Assembly: GCF_003594875.1 (NCBI RefSeq)
Contig: NZ_QZEY01000005.1
Location: 1 to 64,000, forward strand
Source: Bailinhaonella thermotolerans
GTDB lineage: Bacteria; Actinomycetota; Actinomycetes; Streptosporangiales; Streptosporangiaceae
Length of the DNA stretch: 64,000 bases
Direction of reading: 5' to 3'
A program made the position numbers and the translations under genes. Positions 16,861 through 26,079 of this stretch are shown here, in pieces. The notes beneath the pieces are model-generated. The model was not told the DNA's origin. It worked only from the letters and a program-made list of their open reading frames with translations, and did no database searches. The number at the start of each line of letters is the position of its first letter. Position 1 is the first letter of the stretch.

Positions 16861-17817
16861 CTAGTTGAGGTAGGCGCGCAGCGCGCTCGCGTTGGCCGGG
16901 CGGCGGAGGACGCCGAGGGTCTTGGCCTCGATCTGGCGCACCCGCTCCCGCGACAGGCCGAACAGCCGGCCGATCTCGTCCAGGGTCTTCGGCTCCCCGT
17001 CGGCCATGCCGTACCGCAGGCTGATCACCTTGGCGTCGCGCTCGGGCAGGGCGGCCAGGACGCGCCGGAGGTGGTCGCGCAGCAGGCCGTGGTCGATCTC
17101 CTCGAACGGCGACGCGGCGTCGGAGTCCTCGATGAGGTCGCCCAGCTCGGCCTCACCGTCCTGGCCGAGCGGGGTGTGCAGGGACACGGGCAGCCGGTCG
17201 TACGACCGCACCTCGGCGACCTTCTCGACGGTCATGTCCGTCTCCTTCGCGATCTCCTCCGGGTACGGCTCGCGCCCCAGCTCCCGGCGCAGGCGCGAGA
17301 GGGCGGCGTTGACCCGGTTGATGCTGTCGTTCATGTGCGCTGGCACGCGGATCGTGCGGGACTGGTCGCCGAGGGCGCGGCCGACCGCCTGCTTGATCCA
17401 CCAGGTGGCGTAGGTGGAGAACTTCAGCCCCATCGTGTGGTCGAACTTCTCCACGGCGCGGATCAGCCCGAGGTTCCCCTCCTGGATCAGGTCCGGCAGG
17501 GAGAGACCGCGGCCGGCGTACCGCTTGGCGATGGACACGACCAGGCGGAGGTTCGCCGTCACCATCGTGTCCTTGGCGTGGCCGCCGTCGGCGGCCAGCC
17601 ACTCCAGGCCGGCGCGCTCCTCGGGGGTGAGGCGCGCGGCCTCCCGCTCCAGCCGTTCCCGGGCGAGCAGCCCGGCCTCGATCCGCTTGGCCAGCGCGAC
17701 CTCCCCCTCGGCGTCCAGCAGGGAGATCCGGCCGATCCGGCGCAGGTAGTGGTGTACGGCGTCCTCGCCCGGCGTGGCGGCGGCGGCGCGGGCGGGGGCG
17801 AGCGCGGTCACAGACAT
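16861..17817 (-). CDS. RNA polymerase sigma factor, sigma-70 group 2-like (RpoD/HrdB family)
   Basis: A 318-residue sigma factor. Region 1.2 is DAVHHYLRRIGRISLLDAEG. Regions 2.1-2.4 include NLRLVVSIAKRYAGRGLSLP, DLIQEGNLGLIRAVEKFD and FSTYATWWIKQAVGRAL. Region 3 has IRVPAHMNDSINRV, and region 4.2 has LDEIGRLFGLSRERVRQIEA. The long acidic and Lys-rich region 1.1 of the principal sigma is missing and the protein is short, so it is probably an alternative HrdA/C/D-like group 2 factor rather than the housekeeping one. ATG 17817 is preferred; an upstream in-frame ATG at 17853 exists. No anti-sigma gene is adjacent. Confidence 0.92.
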   Translation of the reverse strand: MSVTALAPARAAAATPGEDAVHHYLRRIGRISLLDAEGEVALAKRIEAGLLARERLEREAARLTPEERAGLEWLAADGGHAKDTMVTANLRLVVSIAKRYAGRGLSLPDLIQEGNLGLIRAVEKFDHTMGLKFSTYATWWIKQAVGRALGDQSRTIRVPAHMNDSINRVNAALSRLRRELGREPYPEEIAKETDMTVEKVAEVRSYDRLPVSLHTPLGQDGEAELGDLIEDSDAASPFEEIDHGLLRDHLRRVLAALPERDAKVISLRYGMADGEPKTLDEIGRLFGLSRERVRQIEAKTLGVLRRPANASALRAYLN

Positions 17818-17927
17818 CGGCACCTTCTTTCGGAGGATCGGCGGGGGTTGCAACGAGGGTTCGGCCTGGTGTGTTCCCCTCCGCGGCGTTCTGGGCGGGA
17901 GGGGCCGGTCCGGGGGGCGCCCGCGGA

Positions 17928-18227
17928 TCAGTTCCCGTGGCGGCGGGGGACCGCGACGGGGCGGCGCGAGGGGTAGGCGCGGGCGGTGGCGGCCGCCGCG
18001 TCGTGGTGGTCGCGGCGGGACCGGCGCGGCGGGAGGGAGTTCCCGCCCTGGTCGCGCCGTACGGCGGGGCCGAGCTTGACCGTGACGCCGAGCGTGGCGG
18101 GGGCGAGCGGGACCGGGGCGGTGAGGGGGAGTTCGACGTTCGCGCGCATGGGGTGGGTCTCCTCGGCGGTGCGGTGGATCTCGGTGGAGGCGACGGCAGG
18201 GGCGGGGCGGCGGGGGGTGGTGCGCAT
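17928..18227 (-). CDS. Small Arg-rich protein of unknown function
   Basis: Up to 99 residues from ATG 18227. An internal ATG at 18149 has the better ribosome site (GAGGAG 9 bases upstream) and would give 73 residues starting MRANVELPLTAPVPLAPATL. The C-terminus is basic (RRSRRDHHDAAAATARAYPS). It is divergent from the TetR regulator at 18354, with an AT-richer promoter region between, so the pair may be co-regulated. No family is recognised, and it could be a chance frame. Confidence 0.45.
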   Translation of the reverse strand: MRTTPRRPAPAVASTEIHRTAEETHPMRANVELPLTAPVPLAPATLGVTVKLGPAVRRDQGGNSLPPRRSRRDHHDAAAATARAYPSRRPVAVPRRHGN

Positions 18228-18251
18228 ACGCGGCGACCTTTCGTCGAGGAG

Positions 18252-18274
18252 AAGTTTGCGACGGACGTAAACTT
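18252..18274. promoter_or_regulatory. Candidate TetR operator
   Basis: AAGTTT, 11 bases, AAACTT in the locally AT-rich gap between the small minus-strand gene and the TetR gene. The arms are short and the assignment rests on position only. Confidence 0.35.
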
Positions 18275-18353
18275 AGAACGAGCGTGGCGCGTATGTCAAC
18301 AGCAATCTTAGGATGAGGGTAAATTTTCCTCGGACCTATGGAAGGATGGCCTC

Positions 18354-18998
18354 ATGACGACGGATACGCTGGGCCTGCGCGAGCAGAAGAAGCTGGAGAC
18401 CCGCCAGCTCATCTCCGACCAAGCGACCAGGCTCTTCATCGAGCGCGGCTTCGAGGAGACGACCATCGCCGACATCGCGCACGCCGCGCGGGTCGCCAAG
18501 AAGACGGTCACCAACTACTTCGCCCGCAAGGAGGACCTGGCCCTCGACCACCACGAGCAGTTCGTGGCGAGCCTGGCCAACGTGGTCGCCTCGCGCGCCC
18601 CCGGCCAGTCCGCCCTGGCCGCCCTGCGCGAGGCGTTCCTGGAGGCCGCGCGGCAGCAGAACCCGGTCGCCGGGTTCGCCGGCCTCCCCTTCACCCGCAT
18701 GATCGAGCAGAGCCCCACACTCGTGGCCCGCCTGCGCGACCTGCACGAACAACGCGAACAGGCCCTGGCGGCCGTGCTCCGCGCCGAGACCAACGCCGTG
18801 GACGACGACATCACGCCGGACGCCGTCGGCGCGCAACTGGGGGCCGCCCACCGCGTCCTCTTCCAGCAGATCCAGCGCCTGACCCTGGAAGGCCTCCCCG
18901 GCGACGAGGTCGCCGAACGCGTGACCGCCTCCGCCCTCCGCGTCTTCGACCTCCTCCACCCCTCCCTCGGCGACTACGCCATCCGCCCCCGCCCATGA
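18354..18998 (+). CDS. TetR/AcrR-family transcriptional regulator
   Basis: A 214-residue repressor-type protein. The N-terminal helix-turn-helix reads QLISDQATRLFIERGFEETT followed by IADIAHAARVAKKTVTNYF, the standard TetR signature. The C-terminal ligand domain is helical (AALREAFLEAARQQNP onward) without a recognised ligand signature. ATG 18354 follows GGAAGGATGG. The upstream gap shared with a divergent small gene is its likely operator region. Nothing co-directional follows before a repeat array. Confidence 0.94.
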   Translation: MTTDTLGLREQKKLETRQLISDQATRLFIERGFEETTIADIAHAARVAKKTVTNYFARKEDLALDHHEQFVASLANVVASRAPGQSALAALREAFLEAARQQNPVAGFAGLPFTRMIEQSPTLVARLRDLHEQREQALAAVLRAETNAVDDDITPDAVGAQLGAAHRVLFQQIQRLTLEGLPGDEVAERVTASALRVFDLLHPSLGDYAIRPRP

Positions 18999-19033
18999 CG
19001 AACCACCCCGCCCACCCCACGTCACCCCGCGCC

Positions 19034-19134
19034 AGCCGTACGGCGGCCCGGCGCGAGCCGTACGGCGGCCCGGCGCGAGCCGTACGGCGGCCCGGCGCGA
19101 ACCGTACGGCGGCCCGGCGCGAACCGTACGGCGG
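19034..19134. repeat. 22-bp tandem repeat with GCCGTACGGC core
   Basis: Four full copies of AGCCGTACGGCGGCCCGGCG+CG (22 bp; the last with AACC for AGCC) from 19034 to 19121, plus a partial fifth unit. It sits between the TetR gene and the oxidoreductase gene. Confidence 0.85.
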
Positions 19135-19350
19135 GAGCATCAGGCCGTACGGCACCCGCGCGAGCCGTTTTCACGTGCGGCGCTGAGGCCGTGCGGCGAG
19201 CCCGGCGTGGGCCGTTCAGTCGTGCGGAGCTGAAGCCGTGCGGCGAGCGCGGCGGCCGGGCCGGGGGCGGGGACGAGTTGGCCGGAATCTTTCGGGGATT
19301 GGCCATCAGGCCACTCGTGGGCGGCGCCCGGGGGCGAGAAGGTGGGCGGC

Positions 19351-20301
19351 ATGAGTGAGAAGACGATGCGCGCGGTGCGGCAGGACACGCTGGGCGGGCC
19401 CGAGGTGCTGCGGATGGTGGAGGTGGCGCGGCCGGAGCCCGGGCCGGCCGAGGTGCTGGTGCGGGTGCGGGCGGCCGGGGTCAACCCGGCCGACGGGAAG
19501 ACGCGGTCCTGGGGCGGCTGGCTGGGTGAGCCGCCGTTCGTGCTCGGATGGGACGTGGCGGGGACCGTCGAGGAGGTCGGGCCGGGGGTCGCCCTCCACA
19601 AGCCCGGCGACGAGGTGTTCGGGATGCTGCGGTACCCCTTCGGGAACGGGGCCTACGCGGAGTACGTCGCCGCGCCCGCCCGTACCTTCGCGCGCAGGCC
19701 GGAGTCTCTCGGGGTCGTCGAGGCGGGCGCGCTGCCGCTGGCGGGGCTGACCGCATGGCAGGCCGTCGTGGACACGGCGCGGGCCGGGGCGGGGAGCCGG
19801 GTGCTGATCCACGCGGCGGCGGGCGGCGTCGGGCACCTGGCCGTGCAGATCGCCAAGGCGCGCGGGGCCTACGTGATCGGCACGGCGAGCGCGGCCAAGC
19901 ACGAGCTGGTGCGCGGGCTGGGGGCGGACGAGGTGATCGACTACCGCGCGGTGGACTTCACCGAGGCGGTCCGGGACGTGGACGCGGTGATCGACACGAT
20001 GGGCGGGGAGTACGGCCCCCGTTCCCTGCGGACGCTCCGGCCCGGCGGGGTGCTCGTGTCCCTCGTGCTCAGCGACGTCGCCGAGGGCCTCGACGCGCGG
20101 GCCGCCGACCTGGGGATCCGCGCGGAGTCGATGCTGGTCGAGCCCGACCACTTCGCGCTCACCTCGCTCGCGGACCTGGCCACGGCCGGCCGCCTGCGCG
20201 TCCTGATCGACAGCGTGTATCCCCTGGAGGAGGCCGCCCGGGCCCACGCCCGCGTCGAGACCGGCCGCGCCACCGGCAAGATCGTCCTGACCGTGCCCTG
20301 A
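19351..20301 (+). CDS. NADP-dependent quinone oxidoreductase-like (MDR family)
   Basis: A 316-residue medium-chain dehydrogenase/reductase without the structural-zinc cysteines, so of the quinone oxidoreductase (zeta-crystallin-like) branch. The catalytic-domain segments include RVRAAGVNPADGKTRSWGG and FVLGWDVAGTVEEVGPGV. The nucleotide fold has VLIHAAAGGVGHLAVQIAKA (AxxGGVGxxAxQ). The C-terminal ARVETGRATGKIVLTV is typical. ATG 19351 is chosen because AGAAGG lies at the right distance; a GTG nine bases earlier is possible. The natural substrate is unknown. It is convergent with the next gene. Confidence 0.93.
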   Translation: MSEKTMRAVRQDTLGGPEVLRMVEVARPEPGPAEVLVRVRAAGVNPADGKTRSWGGWLGEPPFVLGWDVAGTVEEVGPGVALHKPGDEVFGMLRYPFGNGAYAEYVAAPARTFARRPESLGVVEAGALPLAGLTAWQAVVDTARAGAGSRVLIHAAAGGVGHLAVQIAKARGAYVIGTASAAKHELVRGLGADEVIDYRAVDFTEAVRDVDAVIDTMGGEYGPRSLRTLRPGGVLVSLVLSDVAEGLDARAADLGIRAESMLVEPDHFALTSLADLATAGRLRVLIDSVYPLEEAARAHARVETGRATGKIVLTVP

Positions 20302-20331
20302 CCTCCCAGCCGCGAAGGCCCGGCCCGCGCC

Positions 20332-20370
20332 ACGCCGTACGGCTCCCGCACCGCGCGTGCCGTACGGCGT
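20332..20370. terminator. Possible hairpin between convergent genes
   Basis: ACGCCGTAC (20332-20340) and GTACGGCGT (20362-20370) form a 9-bp stem with a 21-base loop. Each arm also belongs to a GCCGTACGGC palindrome, so it may be a repeat element rather than a terminator. Confidence 0.4.
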
Positions 20371-20392
20371 CCCGCGGGCGCCGGGCGGGCGG

Positions 20393-20923
20393 TCAGGTGA
20401 GGAGGGGCTGGTCGGGGACCGTCCTGGGCAGGGCACGGAGCCAGGAGGCAAGGTCCTGGGGCCACCAGCGGCCGGCGGACAGGCCGCTCAGGGCCTCGGC
20501 GACGTCGGGGGCCGACGCCTTCGCGGGGACCACGCGGACGGGCGCGGCGGCGGCCATGACGCCCATCCACCAGTGGCGGCGGGTGGGCGGCAGGTCCTCG
20601 GGGTCCAGGACGACGTAGTAGTCGGGGAGGATCGCGCGGTCGGCGCGGAGGTCGGACAGGGCGCGTTCGATCGCCACCTCGAGGCCGCCCGTCGGCTCGT
20701 CGCCGTCGAAGAACGCCTCCCAGGTCCGCGCCACCTCGGCCAGCGGGTCCGCGTCGTGCACGACGTACATCGCGCCGGACCGGCGCACGACCTCGGTCAC
20801 CTCGGCGGGGTCGCGATCGCCGCGGACCACCGCGCGCACGTTGTGCAGGGACCCCAGGGAGCCCACGACCTCCGCGGCCCGCTCCCCCACGACCACGACC
20901 ACAGTGCTGTTCAGCCGCCGCAT
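20393..20923 (-). CDS. Conserved-looking protein of unknown function
   Basis: A 176-residue protein beginning MRRLNSTVVVVVGERAAEVV. It has an alpha/beta look: alternating hydrophobic strands (VVVVVG, RAVVRGD, MYVVHDAD) and WWMGVMAAAAPVRVVPAK near the C-terminus. No signal peptide and no recognised catalytic motif. It overlaps nothing and is convergent with the oxidoreductase gene. The function is unknown. Confidence 0.72.
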   Translation of the reverse strand: MRRLNSTVVVVVGERAAEVVGSLGSLHNVRAVVRGDRDPAEVTEVVRRSGAMYVVHDADPLAEVARTWEAFFDGDEPTGGLEVAIERALSDLRADRAILPDYYVVLDPEDLPPTRRHWWMGVMAAAAPVRVVPAKASAPDVAEALSGLSAGRWWPQDLASWLRALPRTVPDQPLLT

Positions 20924-21139
20924 ACCCGAAGTCTAGGTCGATGATCGCCACCCGGCGCGGGCCGCTCCCCCGCCCGGAACCACGCCCCAGACCCGGAACC
21001 GCTCCCCCGCCCGGGAAGCGCTCCTCCGCCCGGGGAACCGCCCCGCCGCCTCGGAACCGCCCCGCCGCCATGACGGCGGAACGCCCCCAGACCCCTCAGC
21101 CGGGCGGCACCCCTGACAGCGGCGGTGAGGCCGGCCGGG

Positions 21140-24121
21140 TCAGGACACCTCCGCCTCGAGGCGCTCCAGGAGCTCGCGCGCCTGGCCCGCGGCGTCCTCC
21201 GCGCCCAGGGCGGAGAAGGCCTCGATCGCGTCGGCGCAGTGCTTCACGGCCTCGGGCATGCGGTCCTGGTTGGCCAGGAACAGGGAGTACTCGTAGTCGA
21301 GGACGGCCCCCTCCCAGGTCCGGGCCTCCGGCGGGTCGGCGGGAAGCCCGCTCAGCGACTCCCTGACCCGGCCGAACGCCGCCTCGGCGGACTCGGGCTC
21401 ACCCGCCCACTTCAGCGAGACCGCGTGACGGCGGAGCGCCCTGGTCCCGCTCACCGCGTCGCCGGCGCCCGCGTAACCCTCGGCGGCCTTCGCGAACTCG
21501 GCCGCGGCCTCGGCGTCCCGGTCGAGCCGGTCGAGAACGCCCCCCGCCTCCTCGAAGGAGCGGGCGACGTCCCAGTCGTGCCCCAGCGAGGCGTGCTCCC
21601 CGGCGAGGGCCCGGAACGCGGCGAGCGCGTCGTCGAGTTCGCCCAGGTCACGCAGGGCGTGGGCGCGGACGGACCGGACGGTCAGGAGGTTCAGGGTGTC
21701 CTCGGGCGGGAGCAGCGCGAGGGCCTCCTCGGCGATCTCGGCGGCGTCGAGCGCGCGGCCCACCGAGAGGTACGCCTGCCCGAGGTCCACCCGCGCGAGC
21801 GCGGCCCGGGGCGCGTCGCCGATCGCGGTGTACGACGCCACCGCCTCCTCCAGGTCGTCCACCGCCTCGTCGCCGCGGCCGAGGTTCACCAGCAGCTCAC
21901 CCCGCATGGCGTGACCGGCCGCGCGCAGCGGGACGTGCCGCCGGGACGCGTGGGCGAGCGCCTCGGAGAACGCGTTCAGCAGCTCCTCGGGGTCCGGCGA
22001 CTCGACCTCCCGGAGCCGCGCGCCGTGGAACAGGCACGCCTCGGCGAAGTCGTCGCCACCCCGCTCGCGGAGCGCTTCCCGCGCCCGGCCCGCCACGGCG
22101 ACGCAGTCGGCCCGGCGCTCGGGATCTCTCGCGAGCAGACCGGCGAGCAGGCGGAGCCTGTCCGGGTCCGGCCGCTCCGCGTCGATCGTCTCCTCCAGGA
22201 GCCGCACCGCGTCCGCCTCGCGCCCGCTCATGGCGTAAGCCTGGGCGAGGCGGAGCTCGGCCGCGTCCCGGCGCTCCCCGCCGAGCCCGATGAGGTACGC
22301 CGAGGACTCCTCGACCAGCGCGACTCCCTCGCTCACGCGGTCCGCCCGGCACAGCGCCAGTCCGAGCCGCCCGAGCGAGACCTGCCGCCGCTCCTCGTCC
22401 CCCGCGCGTCCGTGCAGCTCGGCCGCCCGCTCCCAGTCGGCGACGGCCTCTTCGTACCGGTCCTGTACGGCCGCCGCCAGCCCCTTCCCGTCGGCGAGGC
22501 GCCCGGCCTGGGCGTCGGTCGCCGCCCCGGCGTGCCGCTCCGCGAAGAGGTCCCAGGCGGCGAACGCCCCCTCGGCGTCCTCGGCCGCCCACCGCGCCTC
22601 GGCGAGGTCCAGCAGTTCGTCCGGCCCAAGCTCGCCCAGCCCGGAGACACCGGACGTCGCCCCCTGGCCGGAATCCGTCGCCACCTGGCCCGAGTCCGGA
22701 ACGGCCGCCGCCGCGCCGGCCCCGGCGACACCGGACGCCCCGGCGACGCCGGACTCCGCCCCCTGGGCGGGCGCGTCACCGGCCGCAGCGTCCGACGTCA
22801 GGGACGTCCCGGACGCCGGCGACGGAGCGGGCGGGGCCGAGGTGTAGGCGGTGAGGCGGCGGGCTTGGGAGGTCAGCGGGATGTACTCGGTGAGCGGTTC
22901 CGCGGCGAGGCGGGCCTCGATGAGCCGGCTCTGCTCGCCCGTGCCGTTGCGCGCGTCGAAGCGGGCGGCCAGTTCCCGGGCCGTCGCCGCCAGCCGCGCC
23001 TCCAGCTCGGCGACGGTGATCTCGCCGTCCCGCCGGAGGCCGCCACCCGAGGTCCCGCCGCCCGCCGTCCCAGCACCCGCGGTCCCGCCACCCGAGGTCC
23101 CGCCGTCCGAGGTCCCGCCGTCCGCCATGGCGGCGCCCGTCGCGCTCCCGCCGGGCGTGGCGTCCCGCCGTACGGCGGGGGCGTCCGGGACGCCGGCGCT
23201 CTGGCGTACGGGCAGGTCGGCGTGGCCGGTCTCGCGGAGGCGGCGCAGGAGGAGGGCCCCCGAGGCCGCGAACCACATGCGGTCGCGGGGGCTGGGCGCG
23301 CGGTCCAGGAGCGGCAGCTCGCGCTCCAGGATCTCCAGGCCCCGGGCCTCGTTGCCGGTGCGCGCGCAGAAGACGATGTGCTTGCCGATCTCCTGGAGAT
23401 CCTGCACCCGGCCCCGGATGATCCGGTAGGCGCGGCGGTGCGCGTGCGCGGCCTCCTCGTGGCGGCCGGTCGCGACGTACGGCACCAGCAGCTCGGCCAG
23501 GATGTCCTGGGGCTGCTCGGCGCAGGTCAGCAGGCCCGCGAGCACGGGCTCGGCGAGCTGGACGGCCTCCTCGTAGCGGCCCTGGCTCGACAGGAACCAC
23601 GCCTGCCCGCTCGGGTCGCAGCCGACGCAGTCGGACAGTTCCCCGCGCGGCGCGGTGCGCCACTTCTCGAACCAGTCCGCGGCCGTGCCGTCGCCCACGT
23701 GCCCGGCGACGTAGCAGCGCTGGGCGTAGACCGGGTGGAGGCTGTGCCCGGCGGCGAGGTAGCGGCGCTCCATCTCGTCGAGCGCGTCGTAGGTCCGCTG
23801 GAGCGGCACCTCGGGGAACCGCGTCATCGCCCCGATGATGGCCTTGAAGTGCCACAGCAGCGTGTGGTGCTGCCAGCGCTCGAACCGCCCCGGCTCGGCG
23901 TCGTAGGCCGCCAGGCACCGGGAGAACGGCGCGAACGCCTTCGCCGGCTCGCCGCCGTGCACGTAGGAGTTGATCTGTTCCAGCCGGACGTTGAACGCGA
24001 GCATGTCGTCGCGCAGGGCGTCCGCCCGCCGTAGCGCCTCCTCCAGCAGCACCGAGCGCGCCTCGCCGTACGGCATGCCCTCGGCGCGCTCGATCAGGGC
24101 GTGCACCTCACCGGCGGTCAT
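21140..24121 (-). CDS. Large tetratricopeptide-repeat protein, partner of HSP90-like gene
   Basis: A 993-residue protein starting MTAGEVHALIERAEGMPYGE. Repeated helix pairs of TPR type recur through the chain, for example YEEAVADWERAAELHGRAGD, LGQAYLSVGRALDAAEIAEE and AAAEFAKAAEGYAGAGD. A flexible Gly/Ser/Thr-rich stretch with repeated GGGTSGGG-like units lies near residues 320-350, and a second low-complexity patch lies around 450-490. Its ATG overlaps the stop of the upstream HSP90-family gene by four bases, so the two are coupled. TPR proteins commonly serve as HSP90 co-factors in eukaryotes. A similar role here is inferred. Confidence 0.88.
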   Translation of the reverse strand: MTAGEVHALIERAEGMPYGEARSVLLEEALRRADALRDDMLAFNVRLEQINSYVHGGEPAKAFAPFSRCLAAYDAEPGRFERWQHHTLLWHFKAIIGAMTRFPEVPLQRTYDALDEMERRYLAAGHSLHPVYAQRCYVAGHVGDGTAADWFEKWRTAPRGELSDCVGCDPSGQAWFLSSQGRYEEAVQLAEPVLAGLLTCAEQPQDILAELLVPYVATGRHEEAAHAHRRAYRIIRGRVQDLQEIGKHIVFCARTGNEARGLEILERELPLLDRAPSPRDRMWFAASGALLLRRLRETGHADLPVRQSAGVPDAPAVRRDATPGGSATGAAMADGGTSDGGTSGGGTAGAGTAGGGTSGGGLRRDGEITVAELEARLAATARELAARFDARNGTGEQSRLIEARLAAEPLTEYIPLTSQARRLTAYTSAPPAPSPASGTSLTSDAAAGDAPAQGAESGVAGASGVAGAGAAAAVPDSGQVATDSGQGATSGVSGLGELGPDELLDLAEARWAAEDAEGAFAAWDLFAERHAGAATDAQAGRLADGKGLAAAVQDRYEEAVADWERAAELHGRAGDEERRQVSLGRLGLALCRADRVSEGVALVEESSAYLIGLGGERRDAAELRLAQAYAMSGREADAVRLLEETIDAERPDPDRLRLLAGLLARDPERRADCVAVAGRAREALRERGGDDFAEACLFHGARLREVESPDPEELLNAFSEALAHASRRHVPLRAAGHAMRGELLVNLGRGDEAVDDLEEAVASYTAIGDAPRAALARVDLGQAYLSVGRALDAAEIAEEALALLPPEDTLNLLTVRSVRAHALRDLGELDDALAAFRALAGEHASLGHDWDVARSFEEAGGVLDRLDRDAEAAAEFAKAAEGYAGAGDAVSGTRALRRHAVSLKWAGEPESAEAAFGRVRESLSGLPADPPEARTWEGAVLDYEYSLFLANQDRMPEAVKHCADAIEAFSALGAEDAAGQARELLERLEAEVS

Positions 24122-25902
24122 CGAGGTCCCTCCTGGTTGAGGACGGCCGCGTCGAGCAGGCCGAGGAACGAACGGTTGAGGGCGGCGGTGTCGGCCGGGC
24201 GCAGCGGGTGGTGGCCGTGCATGAGCGCCATGCCGTACAGCGCCTCCACGGCCGAGGCCGCCAGATCGGTGTCGGCGAGCCCGGAGACGCGGCGTACGAG
24301 CGGGTTGCGGTGGTTGAGCACGAGCAGCGGCCGGTCGGCGGCGACGGCGCGCTCGACCGCGCCCAGCACGTCGGCCCAGAGCCCGTCGCTCAGCTCGCGG
24401 CTCTCGCGCAGCTCGGCCTGGTGCTCGGCGGCGCGGCTGGTGAGGTAGAGCGCGGGCAGCGAGGCCGGGTCGAAGTCGCGCAGGGCCACGTCGCAGCCGA
24501 GCGGGTCGAGCGCGCGGGCGGCGGCCAGCAGGAACGGCCGCGCCTCCAGCTCCGCGAGCGGGTCGGCGGGGCCGAGGTGGCTGGCCAGGTCGGCGGGGTC
24601 GAGCCGGTCCAGGCGGGCGTCGGGGTCGATGCGCGGCAGGCGTTCGAGGATGTCGCGGTCGTAGACGTATCCGGCGTTGACCAGCCCCACGCCCTGCGCC
24701 CCGGCGACCCCGGAGAGCTGCCGGAACTCGTCCACCGTGCCGGAGTAGCGGCCCCGGGGGTGCCGCCGGCGGAACTCGGCGAGCGTCATCGGCCCGTCGC
24801 TCGTCTCGTAGTCGAGCCAGCGGTCCACCAGGCGCAGCATGTCGTCGTCGTGCAGCGCGAGCGCCTTGACCCCGAGGTGGTGCAGCCGCAGGAACGCGCG
24901 CAGGCCGTCGGGGTCGGTCTCGGCCAGCCGGACCAGCCACGCCCGGAGCTGCTCGCCCAGGCGGTCGCGGGTCTGCTCGGTCAGATCGTCGTCGTAGAGC
25001 GCCTCGCGGCTGGCGGTCGGGCGCAGCTCGGAGGCGTCCACCACGCAGCGCGCGAAGAACGCCCACGGCGGCAGCAGGCCCTCGGTGTTCTCCGTCAGCA
25101 GCATGCGCTTGAGGTAGACGCGGTGCGTGGACCGCACGGCGGGGTTCGCGGCGGTGGGCAGGATGAACGCCACCCCGGTAAGCCCGGCCTCCGGCACCGC
25201 CAGGTCCACCACGTCCAGCGCGGTGAACCCGAACAGCTCCCGGCCGTATGCCAGGAGGGCGGCGCGGCGCTCGGCCGTACTCGCGTAGGACCGCGACCAG
25301 GGCGTCTCGGGCTCGGTGACGCGGATCCCGCTCACGGTGACCTCGGCGGGGAGCAGCGAGCCGTAGAGGCGGGCCAGCTCGGCGACCTTGCGCTCGGTGA
25401 CCCATTCGGCCGCGTCGCGCCGCGCCCGGAGCGTGACGGTGGTGCCGGGCTCGGGGCGCTCGGCCGCGGCCTTCTCCACGCGGTAACGCCCGTCGGCCAG
25501 GCCGGTCCACCGCACGGTGGCGCCGCCGCGCGCCGAGCGCGTCTCCACCTCGATCTCGTCGGCGACCAGGAACCCGGACAGCAGGCCGATGCCGAACTGG
25601 CCGAGGAACTCGTGCCGCGCGAACCCCAGCTCGTCACGCTTGGACGAGCGCCCGATGGTCGCCAGCAGCGTGTGGACCTCGTCCTCGGTCAGGCCGATGC
25701 CGCTGTCGTGGACGCGCACGATCCCGTCGGCCACGGTCACGCGCACCTCGGCCGGCGCGGCGGGGTCGTCCAGGCGGCGGGCGCGGATCGCGTCCACGGC
25801 GTTCTGGAGCAGCTCCCGGACGTAGACGCGCGGGCTGGAGTAGAGGTGCCTGCTGAGCAGGTCCACCACGCCTCGAAGATCGACCTGAAAGGCACTCTCC
25901 AC
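24118..25902 (-). CDS. HSP90-family ATPase (HtpG-like, short form)
   Basis: A 594-residue GHKL ATPase of the HSP90 family. The ATP-binding motifs are VYVRELLQNAVDAIRARR (N-E-x-x-D equivalent E-L-L-Q-N-A-x-D), VRVHDSGIGLTEDEV (DxGxG) and FLGQFGIGLLSGFLVADEIE (GxxGxG). The middle domain has VAFILPTAANPAVRSTHRVY and ASREALYDDD. The chain is shorter than typical HtpG (about 620-640), with a divergent C-terminal dimerisation region. It heads an operon with the TPR protein. No HspR or CIRCE site is visible in the 177-bp gap shared with the divergent ROK gene. Confidence 0.93.
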   Translation of the reverse strand: MESAFQVDLRGVVDLLSRHLYSSPRVYVRELLQNAVDAIRARRLDDPAAPAEVRVTVADGIVRVHDSGIGLTEDEVHTLLATIGRSSKRDELGFARHEFLGQFGIGLLSGFLVADEIEVETRSARGGATVRWTGLADGRYRVEKAAAERPEPGTTVTLRARRDAAEWVTERKVAELARLYGSLLPAEVTVSGIRVTEPETPWSRSYASTAERRAALLAYGRELFGFTALDVVDLAVPEAGLTGVAFILPTAANPAVRSTHRVYLKRMLLTENTEGLLPPWAFFARCVVDASELRPTASREALYDDDLTEQTRDRLGEQLRAWLVRLAETDPDGLRAFLRLHHLGVKALALHDDDMLRLVDRWLDYETSDGPMTLAEFRRRHPRGRYSGTVDEFRQLSGVAGAQGVGLVNAGYVYDRDILERLPRIDPDARLDRLDPADLASHLGPADPLAELEARPFLLAAARALDPLGCDVALRDFDPASLPALYLTSRAAEHQAELRESRELSDGLWADVLGAVERAVAADRPLLVLNHRNPLVRRVSGLADTDLAASAVEALYGMALMHGHHPLRPADTAALNRSFLGLLDAAVLNQEGPR

Positions 25903-26079
25903 CCGGCTGAACCTCCCGCCTCGTCCGAGTCCGCCGGTCCGTCCTCGCCCGGCGGATGCTCAACCTTAGCGGCGGAGAATGACAAATCGCCTTCCCGTTT
26001 CCCAGCCGGCGGCACGGGCGAGATCATGGGAAAGCGGGTGCCGCCTCCGGCTTAGACTCGGAGAACGAGCAAAAGCGGG

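Noticed and set aside
15166-17976. 936-codon plus-strand frame
   Set aside because: Antisense to the FAD oxidoreductase and sigma factor genes, shadow composition, no ribosome site.
18252-18274. Strong claim of a TetR operator
   Set aside because: Arms are only 6 bp with an 11-bp gap, so it is kept as a low-confidence site only.
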